The position numbers and the translations under genes were made by a program. From contig NC_053391.1 of assembly GCF_905171765.1 (NCBI RefSeq), positions 110,458,644-110,522,643 of the forward strand: a stretch of DNA of 64,000 bases, read 5' to 3'. The notes under the pieces were generated by a model. That model was not told the origin of the DNA. It did not search any database and saw only the letters and a list, made by a program, of their open reading frames with translations. This DNA is from Bufo bufo (Eukaryota; Chordata; Amphibia; Anura; Bufonidae). Shown here piece after piece: positions 24,018 to 34,419 of this stretch (within the stretch, counting starts at the first letter, position 1; each line of letters opens with the position of its first letter).

Positions 24018-24752
24018 AGGGTTTCTGTCACCCCGCAAAACTCTTTTTTTTTTTTTTGGATAGTTAGATTCCTCATAGTGCGATATAGCAGAATATAATG
24101 CTCTTACTTACTTTCATGCGGCCGATTCTTTATAAAACGAACTTTTATAATATGTAAATGAGGGCTCTACCAGCAAGTAGGGCGTCTACTTGCTGGTAGC
24201 CGCAGCAGAAATCCGCCCCCTCGCCGTGTTGATTGAGAGGGCCAGCCGGGATCTCCTCCTCCGGCCGGCCCTGTCAGTAATTCAAAAATCGCGCGCCTCG
24301 CGTCATTCGGCGCAGGCGCTCTGAGATGAGGAGGCTCGTATCCTCAGCACTCCCTCAGTGCGCCTGCGCCGATGACATCACCGAAAGAGAAGACGTCATC
24401 GGCGCAGGCGCACTGAGGGAGTGCTGAGCATACGAGCCTCCTCATCTCAGAGCGCCTGCGCCGAATGACGCGAGGCGCGTGATTTTTGAATTACTGACAG
24501 GGCCGGCCGGAGGAGGAGATCCCGGCTGGCCCTGTCAATCAACACGGCGAGGGGGCGGATTTCTGCAGCAGCTACCAGCAAGTAGACGCCCTACTTGCTG
24601 GTAGAGCCCTCATTTACATATTATAAAAGTTTGTTTTATAAAGAATCGGCCGCATGAAAGTAAGTAAGAGCATTATATTCTCCTATATAGCACTATGAGG
24701 AATCTAACTATCCCAAAAAAAAAAAAGAGTTTTGCGGGGTGACAGAAACCCT
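24018..24752. mobile_element. 735-bp palindromic TTAA element (Kolobok/T2-like)
   Basis: TTAA flanks both sides (24014-24017 and 24753-24756). The whole element is one long palindrome, from AGGGTTTCTGTCACCCCGC at the left to its exact inverse at the right. The turn is near 24385 (ATGACATCACCGAAAGAGAAGA). The arms are nearly identical, including CG-rich blocks, which implies recent formation or correction between arms. The TTAA target and AAGGG ends are typical of Kolobok (T2) elements. No transposase is present. Confidence 0.85.
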
Positions 24753-24943
24753 TTAAGTAGTGATTTTTATTCTCCTTTTTAATATACAGTACAGACCAAA
24801 AGTTTGGACACACCTTCTCATTCAAAGAGTTTTCTTTATTTTCATGACTATGAAGGCATCAAAACTATGAATTAACACATGTGGAATTATATACATAACA
24901 AACAAGTGTGAAACAACTGAAAATATGTCATATTCTAGGTTCT

Positions 24944-25171
24944 TCAAAGTAGCCACCTTTTGGTTTGATTACTGCTTTGCACACTCTTGGCATTCTCTTG
25001 ATGAGCTTCAAGAGGTAGTTCTTGAAGGAGTTCCCAGAGATGCTTAGCACTTGTTGGCCCTTTTGCCTTCACTCTGCGGTCCAGCTCACCCCAAACCATC
25101 TCGATTGGGTTCAGGTCCCGTGACTGTGGAGGCCAGGTCATCTGGCGCAGCACCCCATCACTCTCCTTCAT
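24944..25171 (-). pseudogene. Tc1 transposase C-terminal remnant
   Basis: The minus strand reads SRDLNPIEMVWGELDRRVK, the conserved block around the third catalytic residue (E) of Tc1 transposases. A frameshift follows. In another frame KRMPRVCKAVIK and KGGYFEE restore the expected C-terminus. The two catalytic aspartates and the DNA-binding domain are absent, so it is non-functional. Confidence 0.75.
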
Positions 25172-25641
25172 GGTGAAATAGCCCTTACTTTCAAAGTTTT
25201 CCCAATTTTTCGGCTGACTGACTAACCTTCATTTCTTAAAGTAATGATGGCCACTAGTTTTTCTTTACTTAGCTGCTTTTTTCTTGCCATAATACAAATT
25301 CTGGAGCAAATTTGGCGAAATAAACGGGAGACAAGGCGCTCATAGGGTAGTAATTTTTGGTAAATAGTTTTTTAGAGAGAGTACTGTGTCAGTAGTTACA
25401 CTCACCTTCTGGTGTTGTGCTTGTATCAGCACAACACTTGCAAAGGCGAGGGGGAATAACGGTTCAATTCGGATGAGGTATGCTGCCGGTATCTTTCTCA
25501 ATCCTAGGAGATGCCAGTACTCCAGAGGAGTGATGTAGAATACTGTGAAAGGGCTGTGTACTAGCTTGTACACACTGATACCTTTTGGCGCAAAACCACA
25601 CAATAGCGAAAGATGTATTTTTAGAAATATTTATTTGTTCA

Positions 25642-25684
25642 GGTGACAACACGTTTCGGAGTAACAATACTCCTTTATCAAGTC
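25642..25684 (-). ncRNA. Hammerhead-like motif, left arm
   Basis: On the minus strand UUGAUAA, one A, hairpin GGAGUA-UUGU-UACUCC, then GAAACGUGU. Positions 3 and 8 are U and A (a possible pairing-preserving swap of C-G). Stem III reads ACGUGU instead of the palindromic ACGCGU of the opposite arm. Confidence 0.45.
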
Positions 25685-25738
25685 TGGTGTCGGGTCCTGT
25701 CTGTGTGTAGCGCTACACACAGACAGGACCCGACACCA

Positions 25739-25778
25739 GACTTGATAAAGGAGTATTGTTACTCCGAAACGCGTTGTC
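25739..25778 (+). ncRNA. Hammerhead-like motif, right arm
   Basis: UUGAUAA (25742-25748), bulged A, hairpin GGAGUA-UUGU-UACUCC, GAAA (25766-25769), palindromic stem III ACGCGU, then U at the cleavage position. GAC before the core pairs with GUC after it as a short stem I. The swap to U3-A8 may reduce activity. Confidence 0.5.
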
Positions 25779-26297
25779 ACCTGAACAAATAAATATTTCT
25801 AAAAAGACATCTTTCGCTATTGTGTGGTTTTGCGCCAAAAGGTATCAGTGTGTACAAGCTAGTACACAGCCCTTTCACAGTATAATACAAATTCTAACAG
25901 TCTATTCAGTAGGACTATCAGCTGTGTATCCACCTGACTTCTCCTCAATGCAACTGATGGTCCCAACCCCATTTATAAGGCAAGAAATCCCACTTATTAA
26001 ACCTGACAGGGCACACCTGTGAAGTGAAAACCATTTCAGGGGACTACCTCTTGAAGCTCATCAAGAGAATGCCAAGAGTGTGCAAAGCAGTAATCAAAGC
26101 AAAAGGTGGCTACTTTGAAGAACCTAGAATATGACATATTTTCAGTTGTTTCACACTTGTTTGTTATGTATATAATTCCACATGTGTTAATTCATAGTTT
26201 TGATGCCTTCAGTGTGAATCTACAATTTTCATAGTCATGAAAATAAAGAAAACTCTTTGAATGAGAAGGTGTGTCCAAACTTTTGGTCTGTACTGTA

Positions 26298-26785
26298 TAT
26301 TTTACAAATAAAAAAGAATAGCTTTTTTTATCAGCCCTGTAGGGGACTTACATATGCAATTGTTAGATTGCTTCTACCATAGACTGAAGGGCTCAATTTG
26401 AACTTTTCTATGGAAGCCCTGGGACCCTTCAGAAGGCTCCCAGATGCCATAGCAACCGAACAAATCCTGCAACTTCATTGCATAGGGGCTGTTCGATTAC
26501 AGGGAGGAACTTACTCTTAGTAAATGATCCCTCAGATGTTGTGGTCGCACCTGACTATAGTATCTGAGGGGGCCAATGCCTATGATTGAAGTTGCCTCCA
26601 AACAGGTGCCATCTTTAAAGACCCAACATCTGTCAAACATGTGTGGTGGATGTTGTGAAGAGGGTTAAAATGAAGGAAAAAATTCAGAGGTAACAGAAAT
26701 ATTGAAGATGTCATCAACATTAATAGCATAAAGGTGGCATCTATAATTATATAAATGTTATGCAATGATATAAAAGAGGTTCTAT
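26298..26785. other. Intronic sequence without firm features
   Basis: Some phrases (CTGTAGGGGACTTACATATG, TCTGAGGGGGCC) resemble bodies of TTAA-type elements, but no termini are resolved. Confidence 0.4.
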
Positions 26786-26793
26786 ACATTGCT

Positions 26794-27390
26794 GCAGGCT
26801 TGGACTGGCCCACAGGGGAGCAGGTGAATCCCCTGGTGGGCCCTGAGCCAGTTTGGGCCCCTAATCCCCCACCTCCTGCACAAGTGACATGTCACAGCAC
26901 ATTGACTGCACTACATACAGCTAATCAGCGAACAGCTTCTCGACAAGAATTTGCATCCATATAAAAAAAACTGGGTAGTTATACAGTTTTTATTATAGAT
27001 GTATTTGTTGGCTGACTTCTATGCAAAAAGGCAGGCCAGCCAGTATACTCTTTCCCCAGAGACTCGCCTTCTCAATGTCGCTGCAGGGCCCCCCTCAGCA
27101 GTCAATTTGCTGCTGCCTGTCTCTGTGTGATAATGTGCTCCTCGCTAATACTGCATAGCTAAGAGGGCCCTAGACCAAGGCAAGAGCCAGTCAGCAGGAT
27201 ACTGCCAGGGTCTCCAAGACAGACTGGTCTGAAGCACAGACTAGGCAGCGGGCTGCTACTGAAAAAAATTAGTTTGCCACCGTTTTAGCGATTTTTGTAA
27301 ATGGGGGTCAGTTAATATTTGCATGTAGCTATACAGTGGGCCCCAGAATAAATTTTACTGGTGGACCCTAAGCACCCCAGTCTGAGACTG
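26794..27390. mobile_element. hAT-like non-autonomous element, degraded TSD
   Basis: The left end CAGGCTTGGACTGGCCCAC and right end …CCCAGTCTGAGACTG are imperfect inverses. The flanking 8-mers CATTGCTG and CAATCCTG agree at six positions, as expected for an aged TSD. The interior is rich in GGGCCC blocks, as in other hAT-like elements here. Confidence 0.55.
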
Positions 27391-27549
27391 CAATCCTGGG
27401 CATACATAGCATTCTGTTTGTTTGCCACAATGTTTAGAAATATCGCAATGTTCCAGAGTATTAAAGGGATTGACCCACAATGAAATATGAATTTACTTTA
27501 TTAGATCTCAAAAACGTAGATGCTTATTATGGCACCCTCTGGTGTTCTT

Positions 27550-28012
27550 TAGTGTTGAGTGCGAATATTCGAATAGCGAATTTTAACCGTGAATATCGGC
27601 ACTTTGAGAATTTGCGAATATTTAGAATATAGTGCTATATATTCGTAATGCTGAATATTCGTCATTTTTTTCCATCTGAAGTCATGATTCCTCCCTGCTT
27701 AAGTTGCTTGTGGGCCAATGACTCATTCGTCCACAAGAAAGAAGCGGTAAGGAATCATGTGTTCAGATGAAAAAAATGACGAATATTCTAAAAACAAATA
27801 TATAGCACTATATTCTATAGCGCTATATATTCGTTTTTGACCCACGCCCGTATTGAGCGCGCAATATTCGCATATTACTCAATCATTACCTTGCCGATTT
27901 TCGCGTAAAAAAAGAATGTAGAATATACGAATTTGCGAAAGTATGACGAATATTCTACAAAATATTCGCAAAATATCACAAATTCGAATATGACCCCTGC
28001 CGCTCATCACTA
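27550..28012 (+). mobile_element. AATATTCG-rich hAT-like element with TSD
   Basis: The ends TAGTGTTGAGTGCG and CCGCTCATCACTA are inverted. They are flanked by GTGTTCTT (27542-27549) and GTGTTCTG (28013-28020), a TSD with one mismatch. The interior shares GAATATTCG motifs and the ATCTGAAGTCATGATTCCT block with 18236-19832. It is non-coding. Confidence 0.8.
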
Positions 28013-28121
28013 GTGTTCTGAGTCTCTCAACAAAATGTCAATCTAATGTGTCCAGTGCTGATGGTCACACATGGTCAGCAGCTCAGTCAGACTGTCTAGA
28101 TCCACTTGTACTGGGGCGGCT

Positions 28122-28443
28122 AAGGTTATTCTTCTTATTGTGCCGCCAGCCAGTAAGAATTGAAGAGGTATTCCCATCCTAGCGATATGCCCCCCCAATG
28201 TCTTATAGGTGCAGGTCCCACCTCTGGGACCTCGCAAAGTACCGGAGTGCGCACCGCGCATGCATGGCCGCCCTCCATTCATATCACGGCATGCTCAACT
28301 ATTTTCAGAAGTCCCATTGAAATGAATGGGAAGTGCACCGTGGCCAGCACAGCCACTATTCACTTCTATGGGACCAACACCTATCAGACATTGGGGGCAT
28401 ATCCTAGCGATATGCCCCCAATGTCCGAGATGGGAATAACCTT
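28122..28443. mobile_element. TTAA-type palindromic MITE
   Basis: The right end …GGGAATAACC-TTTTAA and the left GGTTATTC are inverted. GCGATATGCCCCCAATGTC occurs near both ends in opposite orientation. TTAA (28444-28447) marks the right target, while the left target is degraded to CTAA. Confidence 0.55.
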
Positions 28444-28447
28444 TTAA

Positions 28448-29376
28448 CACACACTAAAAGTTGCTTTTTATCACTATCAATAGACACATAAGGTGGACGA
28501 TCTGTGAGGGAATAAAAAGAACACCAGGGGGTGCCATAACAATTATTTAACAGCAATTATTTCCCATTTACATTTGTGTTATTCTATTTTGCATGATCAG
28601 AGAAACATAGAAATATAACAGAAAACCGAGAGATATAACATTTCATTATAGGACAGCGCATTCATTGTTTGCTTGATGCATGCTGAATGTAAAAAAACGT
28701 TGTCGCTAGAAGTTCCCTTTTAGTCCTGTGGTTCTAAAATTTAAAAGGGATGTAGGTCAGGGGAGCTAGAACAACACAGCCACTTCAGTCAGTAATTTTC
28801 CAGCCAATACAGAATCAGATTTGCTGTTAAGAAAAGCGCATTAATTATGATTTAATGGATTAAGGGTATTGATTCACCATGGGGCAGACGCTAATTAACC
28901 TTCCTTCACTGCACTGTTGTGCTGATTGTTACTAATGCCAGCATTGTGTGGGAAGGCCAAGCTCCGCTTCTCTGCACCTGTAGCTCACTTCGGAGGTTGA
29001 AATGCTCTCACAGCCCAGCACCCTTGAATTGTTCAAGGGGATTTTGAAATCAAGATTAAAAAAATATTACATTTAGAAAGGACTAATTTGAGAAGCAGAT
29101 TGGACTATACTGTATCTTTCGATGTTAAAACTGAATCTTCTTCACAGTGAAAGTAAGATCAATTATCCGTTGCATTTTCGAAGAGCTGTGGTTGGAAAGG
29201 AGTTCCCCGACAGGATAAGATACATCCTAAAATGTGTACAAATGAAACAGCTGGTCTTGAATGTACAGAATCCCAGTTTATTATATGTACAGTGTATATG
29301 TGTCACTGGCTGCATTTAAAAGTAAATGTCACCGGTCATCAAACTATCAGGTGTATTATAGGCAAATTATTATCAA
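28448..29376. other. Intronic sequence without recognised features
   Basis: An inverse pair (GGCACCCTCTGGTGTTCT at about 27532 and AGAACACCAGGGGGTGCC at about 28522) flanks the two preceding MITEs. This suggests that they sit inside an older palindromic element. Nothing coding was found. Confidence 0.4.
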
Positions 29377-29393
29377 CTGAAAAAATACTTAAT

Positions 29394-30344
29394 ATACAAG
29401 TATTTAGAGAGGGCTCACCTATATGTTCAGGAATGGAAATGGGTGCACCTACCAAGAGGATTCACCCAATCCTCAAAAACAGTAATAAAATTAGAGCAAA
29501 GAATGGTAGGGCACACCAATATTCGGTACCACACGGACGGTTATTATACCAATATTTTATTTGTTTGTGATATACACTGTTAGATAAACATATAAAATGT
29601 AACAATCTTAAAATTAATAAAATACTAAAAATAGAAAAACTATTGAATACAATAAAACCAATATAGTAATAATAATATAATAATATAATATTGTGTTTTT
29701 ATATAGTTTCAATAGTTCAACTGGTAATATACCAAGATGATAAATAATGTCCTTCCAGATGGGTGCTTTCACCCAATCGATACCCCAAGAATTGGGGACT
29801 ACACCTGCTTACTTGGATAAAGTCTTTTTGAATGAGGGCTTTTTGAATAGTCACTGCGGCTATTACGGTTCAATAGTCGCTATGTATATTATATCGATAC
29901 ACTCTTGCTGCTTGATAGTACAAAAGGAGCCGAAGCACTTATACTCACAGTTTGTAGTGCAGTATTGTCGGCTTTAGTGAATCACAGGTGGCGTCCCACG
30001 TGTGGTAAACAGTACTTGCACAAGGTGCAGCAAATAAGAGTGATGCGGCTTTGGGATCCTCTGTGTTTTTTAATATAGCCGTACTGTGTTTGGGGATCAG
30101 TCGGTGGTATATTCCTTCTGTGTTTAGATAGATTCTTTATAGGAGTGGACTCTGCCACGAGGCCGACTCTCCAAACAAACAGGTATCCGGCTGATCTTGG
30201 ATTGTTCAAGCTGGAAAAACAGCGATCCCTTATTTCTTTATTTCCTTCTTCTTTTAGCGCTTTAGGTCCTCCGGTATACTGCTTTATTCCATGGGGTAAT
30301 TACCAAACATGTTTCGGAGTTAACTACGACTCCTTCATCAGTGG
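29394..30344 (-). mobile_element. Penelope-like terminal fragment with 17-bp TSD
   Basis: The 17-mer CTGAAAAAATACTTAAT occurs directly repeated at 29377-29393 and 30345-30361. The insert, read on the minus strand, starts exactly at the hammerhead core (CCACUGAUGA…) and ends with an AT-rich tail at 29394. This polarity fits a reverse-transcribed copy beginning within the ribozyme. No RT or endonuclease frame is visible, so only terminal (pLTR-like) sequence is present. Confidence 0.7.
30301..30344 (-). ncRNA. Hammerhead ribozyme-like motif, canonical core
   Basis: The minus strand reads CCA, then canonical CUGAUGA (30335-30341), bulged A, stem II GGAGU…ACUCC, GAAA (30312-30315), palindromic stem III ACAUGU, then U at the cleavage site and UGG, which pairs with the CCA. 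Stem I is truncated to 3-4 bp by the element boundary, so self-cleavage is doubtful in this copy. The order and spacing match short-stem-III hammerheads known from Penelope-like elements. Confidence 0.6.
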
Positions 30345-30743
30345 CTGAAAAAATACTTAATTGGTAGTTGTACATAGAACACTATCACTGAAGCCAACTA
30401 CCTAAAACATAACTTTTAATCAAAATATATAAAAATACACACATAGGGGTCCCTCACGTGGGGACTGGTACACATACAAAACAGACAGTAAGAACCAATT
30501 AAAGGACCAGGTAGGCGAAGATGTTAACGGTGGTGCACCAGGGCCAGAACCAAAGTGGGTCCCTACTATGTCCCTAGGGTGTCTCTGCCCAGAGACGCAC
30601 CCAGATGGTAGGAGCACTCCGTCCCCGTACCTAGACTACCTGTCCTTAAAATGCCCAAAGGGGCACCCCTATGTGTGTATTTTTTATATATTTTGATTAA
30701 AAGTTATGTTTTAGGTAGTTGGCTTCAGTGATAGGCTATCATA

Positions 30744-30973
30744 GGCTACTTTCACATCAGCGTTTTTGCTGGATCTAGCCGGTATCAGCTTGCAGTGGTT
30801 TCGTGTCCTGGGTGGGAACAAACGGAACAGAATACATTCTGGTGCACTTCGTTCCATTCGGTTTTGTTCCCATTGACAATGGATGGGCACAAAACTGAAG
30901 CGTTTTCCTACCGTTTTGAGATCCTATGATGGTTCTCAATACCTGAAAGGAAAACGCAGATGTAAAAGAAGCC
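30744..30973. mobile_element. MITE with GGCTACTTTCACATC inverted termini
   Basis: GGCTACTTTCACATCAGCG and …CGCAGATGTAAAAGAAGCC are imperfect inverses. The flanking trinucleotide is ATA on both sides. It is of the same group as the TTA-flanked MITEs. Confidence 0.65.
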
Positions 30974-30988
30974 ATAAGTGTTAGCAAT

Positions 30989-31240
30989 TTTAAGGGGTTG
31001 TCCAACTTTATACAAGTGATCGCCAATCCTCAGGATAGCACCCGCACCCCCACTGATCAGCTCTTCTGCTTTAGCTCCAGCGCCGGAATTCAGCATTGCA
31101 ACTGCATAACTCTGTGCTAAGTGAAGTGAAGGGGAGCACAGCTAGAGTAAGCGGTGTTGTCCACTACACAGTAGATGTAATGTATAGTTTCGGCGCTGGC
31201 GCTACTGATTAATAACAGGTTATCAGAATCCTGGTGTCCG
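30989..31240 (+). mobile_element. TTAA-type element, left end and body
   Basis: TTAAGGGGTTGTCCAAC plus the body motifs CAATCCTCAGGATAG and CACTGATCAG are typical of the TTAA-target families here. The right end is not clear. Confidence 0.45.
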
Positions 31241-31374
31241 ATAGTGATGGCCTAGCCTCAGAAAATTCTGAACCTTTTCCACCCCTGATAATTTGATGAT
31301 CAGTGATATCTGATCTATGGATTGTATTGTTTTACTGTCTTATGACAAAATGAACCTTTTTTTTTCTTCTATAG

Positions 31375-31451
31375 GAGAGTTCTACCGGGTACATGGGAGG
31401 AAGCACAGATGCCCCAGACAGAGCAGTTTTGAGATCCATGAAGACAGTGAG
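31375..31451 (+). CDS. PITPNM3: PITPNM3 internal exon (77 bp)
   Basis: A pyrimidine-rich tract and AG acceptor (31373-31374) precede the exon, and GTGAGG donor sequence follows it at 31452. It starts with two bases of a split codon and ends on a codon boundary. The translation includes EFYRVHGRKHRCPRQSSF and EIHEDSE. The human PITPNM3 segment (…ELYR…, EIHEDSE), as I recall it, is alike, and the split codon would read Arg as in human if the upstream exon ends in A or C. PITPNM3 (Nir1) is a membrane-associated RdgB-family protein that lacks the lipid-transfer domain, binds the kinase PYK2, and has DDHD and LNS2 domains further downstream. This exon lies N-terminal to the DDHD domain. The upstream exon is not in the window. 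Confidence 0.8.
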
Positions 31452-31682
31452 GTGAGGGTATACTTTTATTTCTTGATTTTAAAAACAAAACAATCTCCAA
31501 TATCAAAGAACTCAAGTAGCCAAGATACTTGTCCTAACATTGAGCCGCAAAATGCCTTGGAACTACTGTGATATATGGATTAGCAAATGGCCACATAAAA
31601 AGTAAAAATGGTTTTCTAAATAGCTTATCCTACCTAAGCAAGTGATGGCTAGGCACCGCACCAATCACCAATCATGATATTT

Positions 31683-32208
31683 AGGGTTGAGCGAATCAAA
31701 GTATCTGAAGTGGACTTGAATCTAAATTTTAGGGAAAATATGATTTGCCATGAAGCAGAATTTCTTTGTGCTTCACAGTAATGAATACATTTTCCCTGAA
31801 ATGGACGCCCTGGCCATCTTGATTGAAGATGCCGCGCAAAGTCTTGTGCGTGGTGATGTATGGCGGCACCACGCCGGCCAGTATGATGTCATTACGTACT
31901 GGGCAAGATTTTGCACAGGATCTTCAATAAAGATGGCCGCTGAGGCCTCTTCACGCTTAAATAGAAAAGGTTTTTTATTTTTTCAACGGATTAACCCCTG
32001 AAAGCCTTCACTATTATTCTCAGATGACGCGATCAGTGATGAATGAGGGGCTTAATGATGGGGGTGGAACAATCACGTTCTCCATCATTGCCCCCGCTAC
32101 TTATAAAGAAATGTGCTTCGTGACAAAGTAATACGTCATGGAGCGGATTTCTTTGTGAAATTCGGCGAAGCAGAAAAATCTAATTTTTCTAAACTTCGCT
32201 CATCGATA
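31683..32208. mobile_element. hAT-like MITE in PITPNM3 intron
   Basis: The ends TAGGGTTGAGCGAATC and CTTCGCTCATCGATA are imperfect inverses. The flanking 8-mers ATGATATT and ATCATAAT agree at six positions. Internal segments (GAAGCAGAATTTCTTTG, CAAAGTAATACGTCATG) are shared with other hAT family members. It is non-coding. Confidence 0.6.
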
Positions 32209-32309
32209 ATCATAATAAACAGGGAGTTGTCACTTCAGCTTAGTAGCACTCAAAGGAACATTTCCTAAGACTGTCTCCTTAAAAAAGAATTTAAGAACAC
32301 TGGGGGTCA

Positions 32310-32477
32310 TCATTTATCAAACTGGTGTAAAGTAGAAATGGCTTAGTTGCCCATAGCAACCAATCAGATTCCACCTTTCATTTTCCAAAGGAGCTGTGAA
32401 AAATTAATGCTGGAATCTGATTGGTTGCTATAGGCAACTAAGCCAGTTCTACTTTATACCAGTTTGATAAATTACCC
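32310..32477. mobile_element. Hairpin MITE in PITPNM3 intron
   Basis: ATTTATCAAACTGGTGTAAAG, then CTTAGTTGCC.ATAGCAACCA, then AATCAGATTCCA have near-perfect inverses in the second half. The whole 168 bp can therefore fold into one hairpin with a short loop near 32395. Confidence 0.75.
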
Positions 32478-32600
32478 CAACTATCTTCATGAATATAAAA
32501 CAGCTTGTAATAGCTTACCTTTGCTAAAGTATCAGTGCCTGATGTTACAGACCTGGAACAGTGTGAAATCCATTGCACTGCTGACAATGGAACCCATTAA

Positions 32601-32988
32601 AGGGGTTCTCTGGGAAATAATGACTTTTTATCTAATGCCCACAGACTACCTCCGTAAAGAGAAGATTCATAGATACCTGCTCCCATGCTCCACTCTGGCT
32701 CCCACGTGTCCATGTTCTGGTCCCTGGACTGTGTACATATTGCACTGCATGTGCATGGTCACATGCTCCTCAGAAGCAAATAACTGGCTTCAGTGGTGAT
32801 ATGCTGCTTTTGGCCGCGTCACCTCTGAAGCCAGTTATCGGCTGCAGCAGAGCATCTCACCATGACCATGCAGTGCCAGATGTAAACAGTCCAGGGACCA
32901 GGGCATTATGGAAACCAGAGCAGAGAATCAGAGAGGCTAGGAGGCAGGTAAGTATGAAAATTCTCTTTACAGAGCCAGGGAGCCCCTT
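32601..32988. mobile_element. TTAA-type element in PITPNM3 intron
   Basis: The left TTAA plus AGGGGTTCTCTGGG and right CCAGGGAGCCCCTTTA are inverted (one base off in the right target). An internal inverted pair (ACTGGCTTCAG / CTGAAGCCAGTTA) marks it as palindromic. Confidence 0.65.
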
Positions 32989-33157
32989 TATCTACCAGTT
33001 GAATACTTCGAGCTGACGAGCTCCTCCAAATTCTCCAACATTTTGACAGGAAAAACAATAAAGTGTAAAGGAAATCTTTACAGCGCAGATGTGAACATAG
33101 TTTAACTTGGAACATAAAATCAAAATGTCATTACTTGTTTTGTTTTTTTCCCATTAG

Positions 33158-33393
33158 GATGTGGTCTCCCAAGATAGCTGTAAGACACATGTCCTTGCTC
33201 TGGTCCTTCATGGTGGCAGTATACTAGACACAGGAGGAGGGGATAGCAACAGCAAGATGGCCGATCTCAACACCTTCAGCTCAGTATTCGAGAAGGTGAC
33301 CAGAGCTCATTTTCCAGCAGCTCTTGGACATATCTTAGTTAAATTGGTCCCATGTCCTGCAATATGTTCTGAAGCCTTCTCACTGGTTTACAA
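33158..33393 (+). CDS. PITPNM3: PITPNM3 internal exon (236 bp)
   Basis: The acceptor CCCATTAG precedes the exon, and GTAAGA follows at 33394. It starts in phase 0, matching the previous exon, and ends after two bases of a codon (AA). The translation contains [42 protein letters not shown] and [13 protein letters not shown]. This block is strongly conserved across RdgB/PITPNM proteins, and the TFSS…[14 protein letters not shown] version is closest to PITPNM3 rather than PITPNM1 or PITPNM2, from memory. Codon use is normal and there are no stops, so the gene is probably functional. The next exon (expected to continue N-L-N-P-Y) is not found before the window ends, so the following intron exceeds 30 kb. 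Confidence 0.88.
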
Positions 33394-34350
33394 GTAAGAA
33401 TTTAAACTTGTAATAATCTAGAATAAAATATATGAATCCAGAATGTAATAATACATACATTTCAACATATTAGAAAGACAAAGATGAAAAGCAGGAATTG
33501 TTTTATTATTAGCCTCTAGCCTGTTATTATTATTATTATTTTATTATTAGCCATTCGTTATCACTTCAGATAATACATTAACATTTTAAGATTTGAAGAA
33601 AACACAGGACACATATCTTTAGAACTGAGATGAGGTTTGGGTAGTTTCTGCACTGCATAAATCGTCTACTATATACTAAGGATGGTTGAAAGGTAGATAC
33701 CCACCTGAATATATCATCAGGGAACTGGTAAGACCATTCCATTGATTACCGGTTATTGTCTATCCTGTTTAGCTTTTCTAATTGTCTTTTAATCTTTTTT
33801 CACCGTTGTTTTGAGCACTTTGTGGGATATTTTTTAACCATAATTAGTAAAAGTTATGTTTTAACATAATAAGCCAAGGTCTATTTTGAGGAGTTGGGTA
33901 GTTTCTGCACTGATCAGAATTATGTACCTTGGCAGCAATACATTTAGATTGTGTCACAGTATGTGACACAACAGCCTTGGAGTGGAGGCTTTTTGTAGTT
34001 TTTTGCCTGACCTGATGTTTTGACCGAAACCCGATGCAAGTTACCGATTTTTGCATTTTAATGGATTTTTGGATTTTCTGCAATAAAGTTTGAACGTTTT
34101 AGCAGTGGCACGGTAAATCTTTTTCTGTTGGACTACTATTAGCATTTAGAGTAGTGAGCTGATAATTGCTTTCATTTTGCCGATACAGCCTGTCAAGAGT
34201 AGGAGGGGTTACCTCTTCATCCCTGTCAGACAATCACATATAATACAATAAGATGCTTTGTGATTGGCTGATAGCTGATGATGCTTGCTTGTGTGCCAGA
34301 GTAGGTTGTAGTCACATACTACGATGAAAAAGCAAGAGAAAAGCAAAAGT
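33394..34350. other. Start of the large downstream PITPNM3 intron
   Basis: This AT-rich sequence holds a short (TTA)n tract near 33525-33550. No other recognised features were found. Confidence 0.5.
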
Positions 34351-34352
34351 TT

Positions 34353-34382
34353 CAGAGAGAGAGAAAGAGAGAGAGAAAGAGC
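34353..34382. repeat. Short (GA)n/(GAAA) microsatellite
   Basis: The sequence is CAGAGAGAGAGAAAGAGAGAGAG-like, about 30 bp. Confidence 0.85.
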
Positions 34383-34419
34383 ATTCTCATGAGCGAGATA
34401 GACTTTAAAAGTTAAAGTC

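Larger units (their letters stand above)
25303..25881 (-). mobile_element. Penelope-like terminal fragment with 14-bp TSD
   Basis: The 14-mer ATAATACAAATTCT occurs on both sides (25289-25302 and 25882-25895). The insert consists of a unique tail (25303-25545) plus two long inverted arms (about 25545-25711 and 25712-25878) that meet at GTAGCGCTAC. Each arm carries a hammerhead-like motif. Variable TSDs and inverted terminal copies are known features of Penelope-like retroelements. No RT or endonuclease frame remains. Confidence 0.7.
24787..26295 (-). mobile_element. Tc1 element split by a Penelope-like insertion
   Basis: TA-flanked termini CAGTACAGACCAAAAG and CTTTTGGTCTGTACTG are perfect inverses. 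About 270 bp at each end are inverted copies that both cover the 3' part of the transposase gene, so the middle of the gene is lost. A retroelement fragment (25303-25881) is inserted in the remaining interior. Confidence 0.85.
31452..33157 (+). other. PITPNM3: PITPNM3 intron with three small elements
   Basis: The GTGAGG donor and TTTTTTTCCCATTAG acceptor bound a 1706-bp phase-0 intron. It contains a hAT-like MITE, a hairpin MITE and a TTAA-type element, listed separately. Confidence 0.75.
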
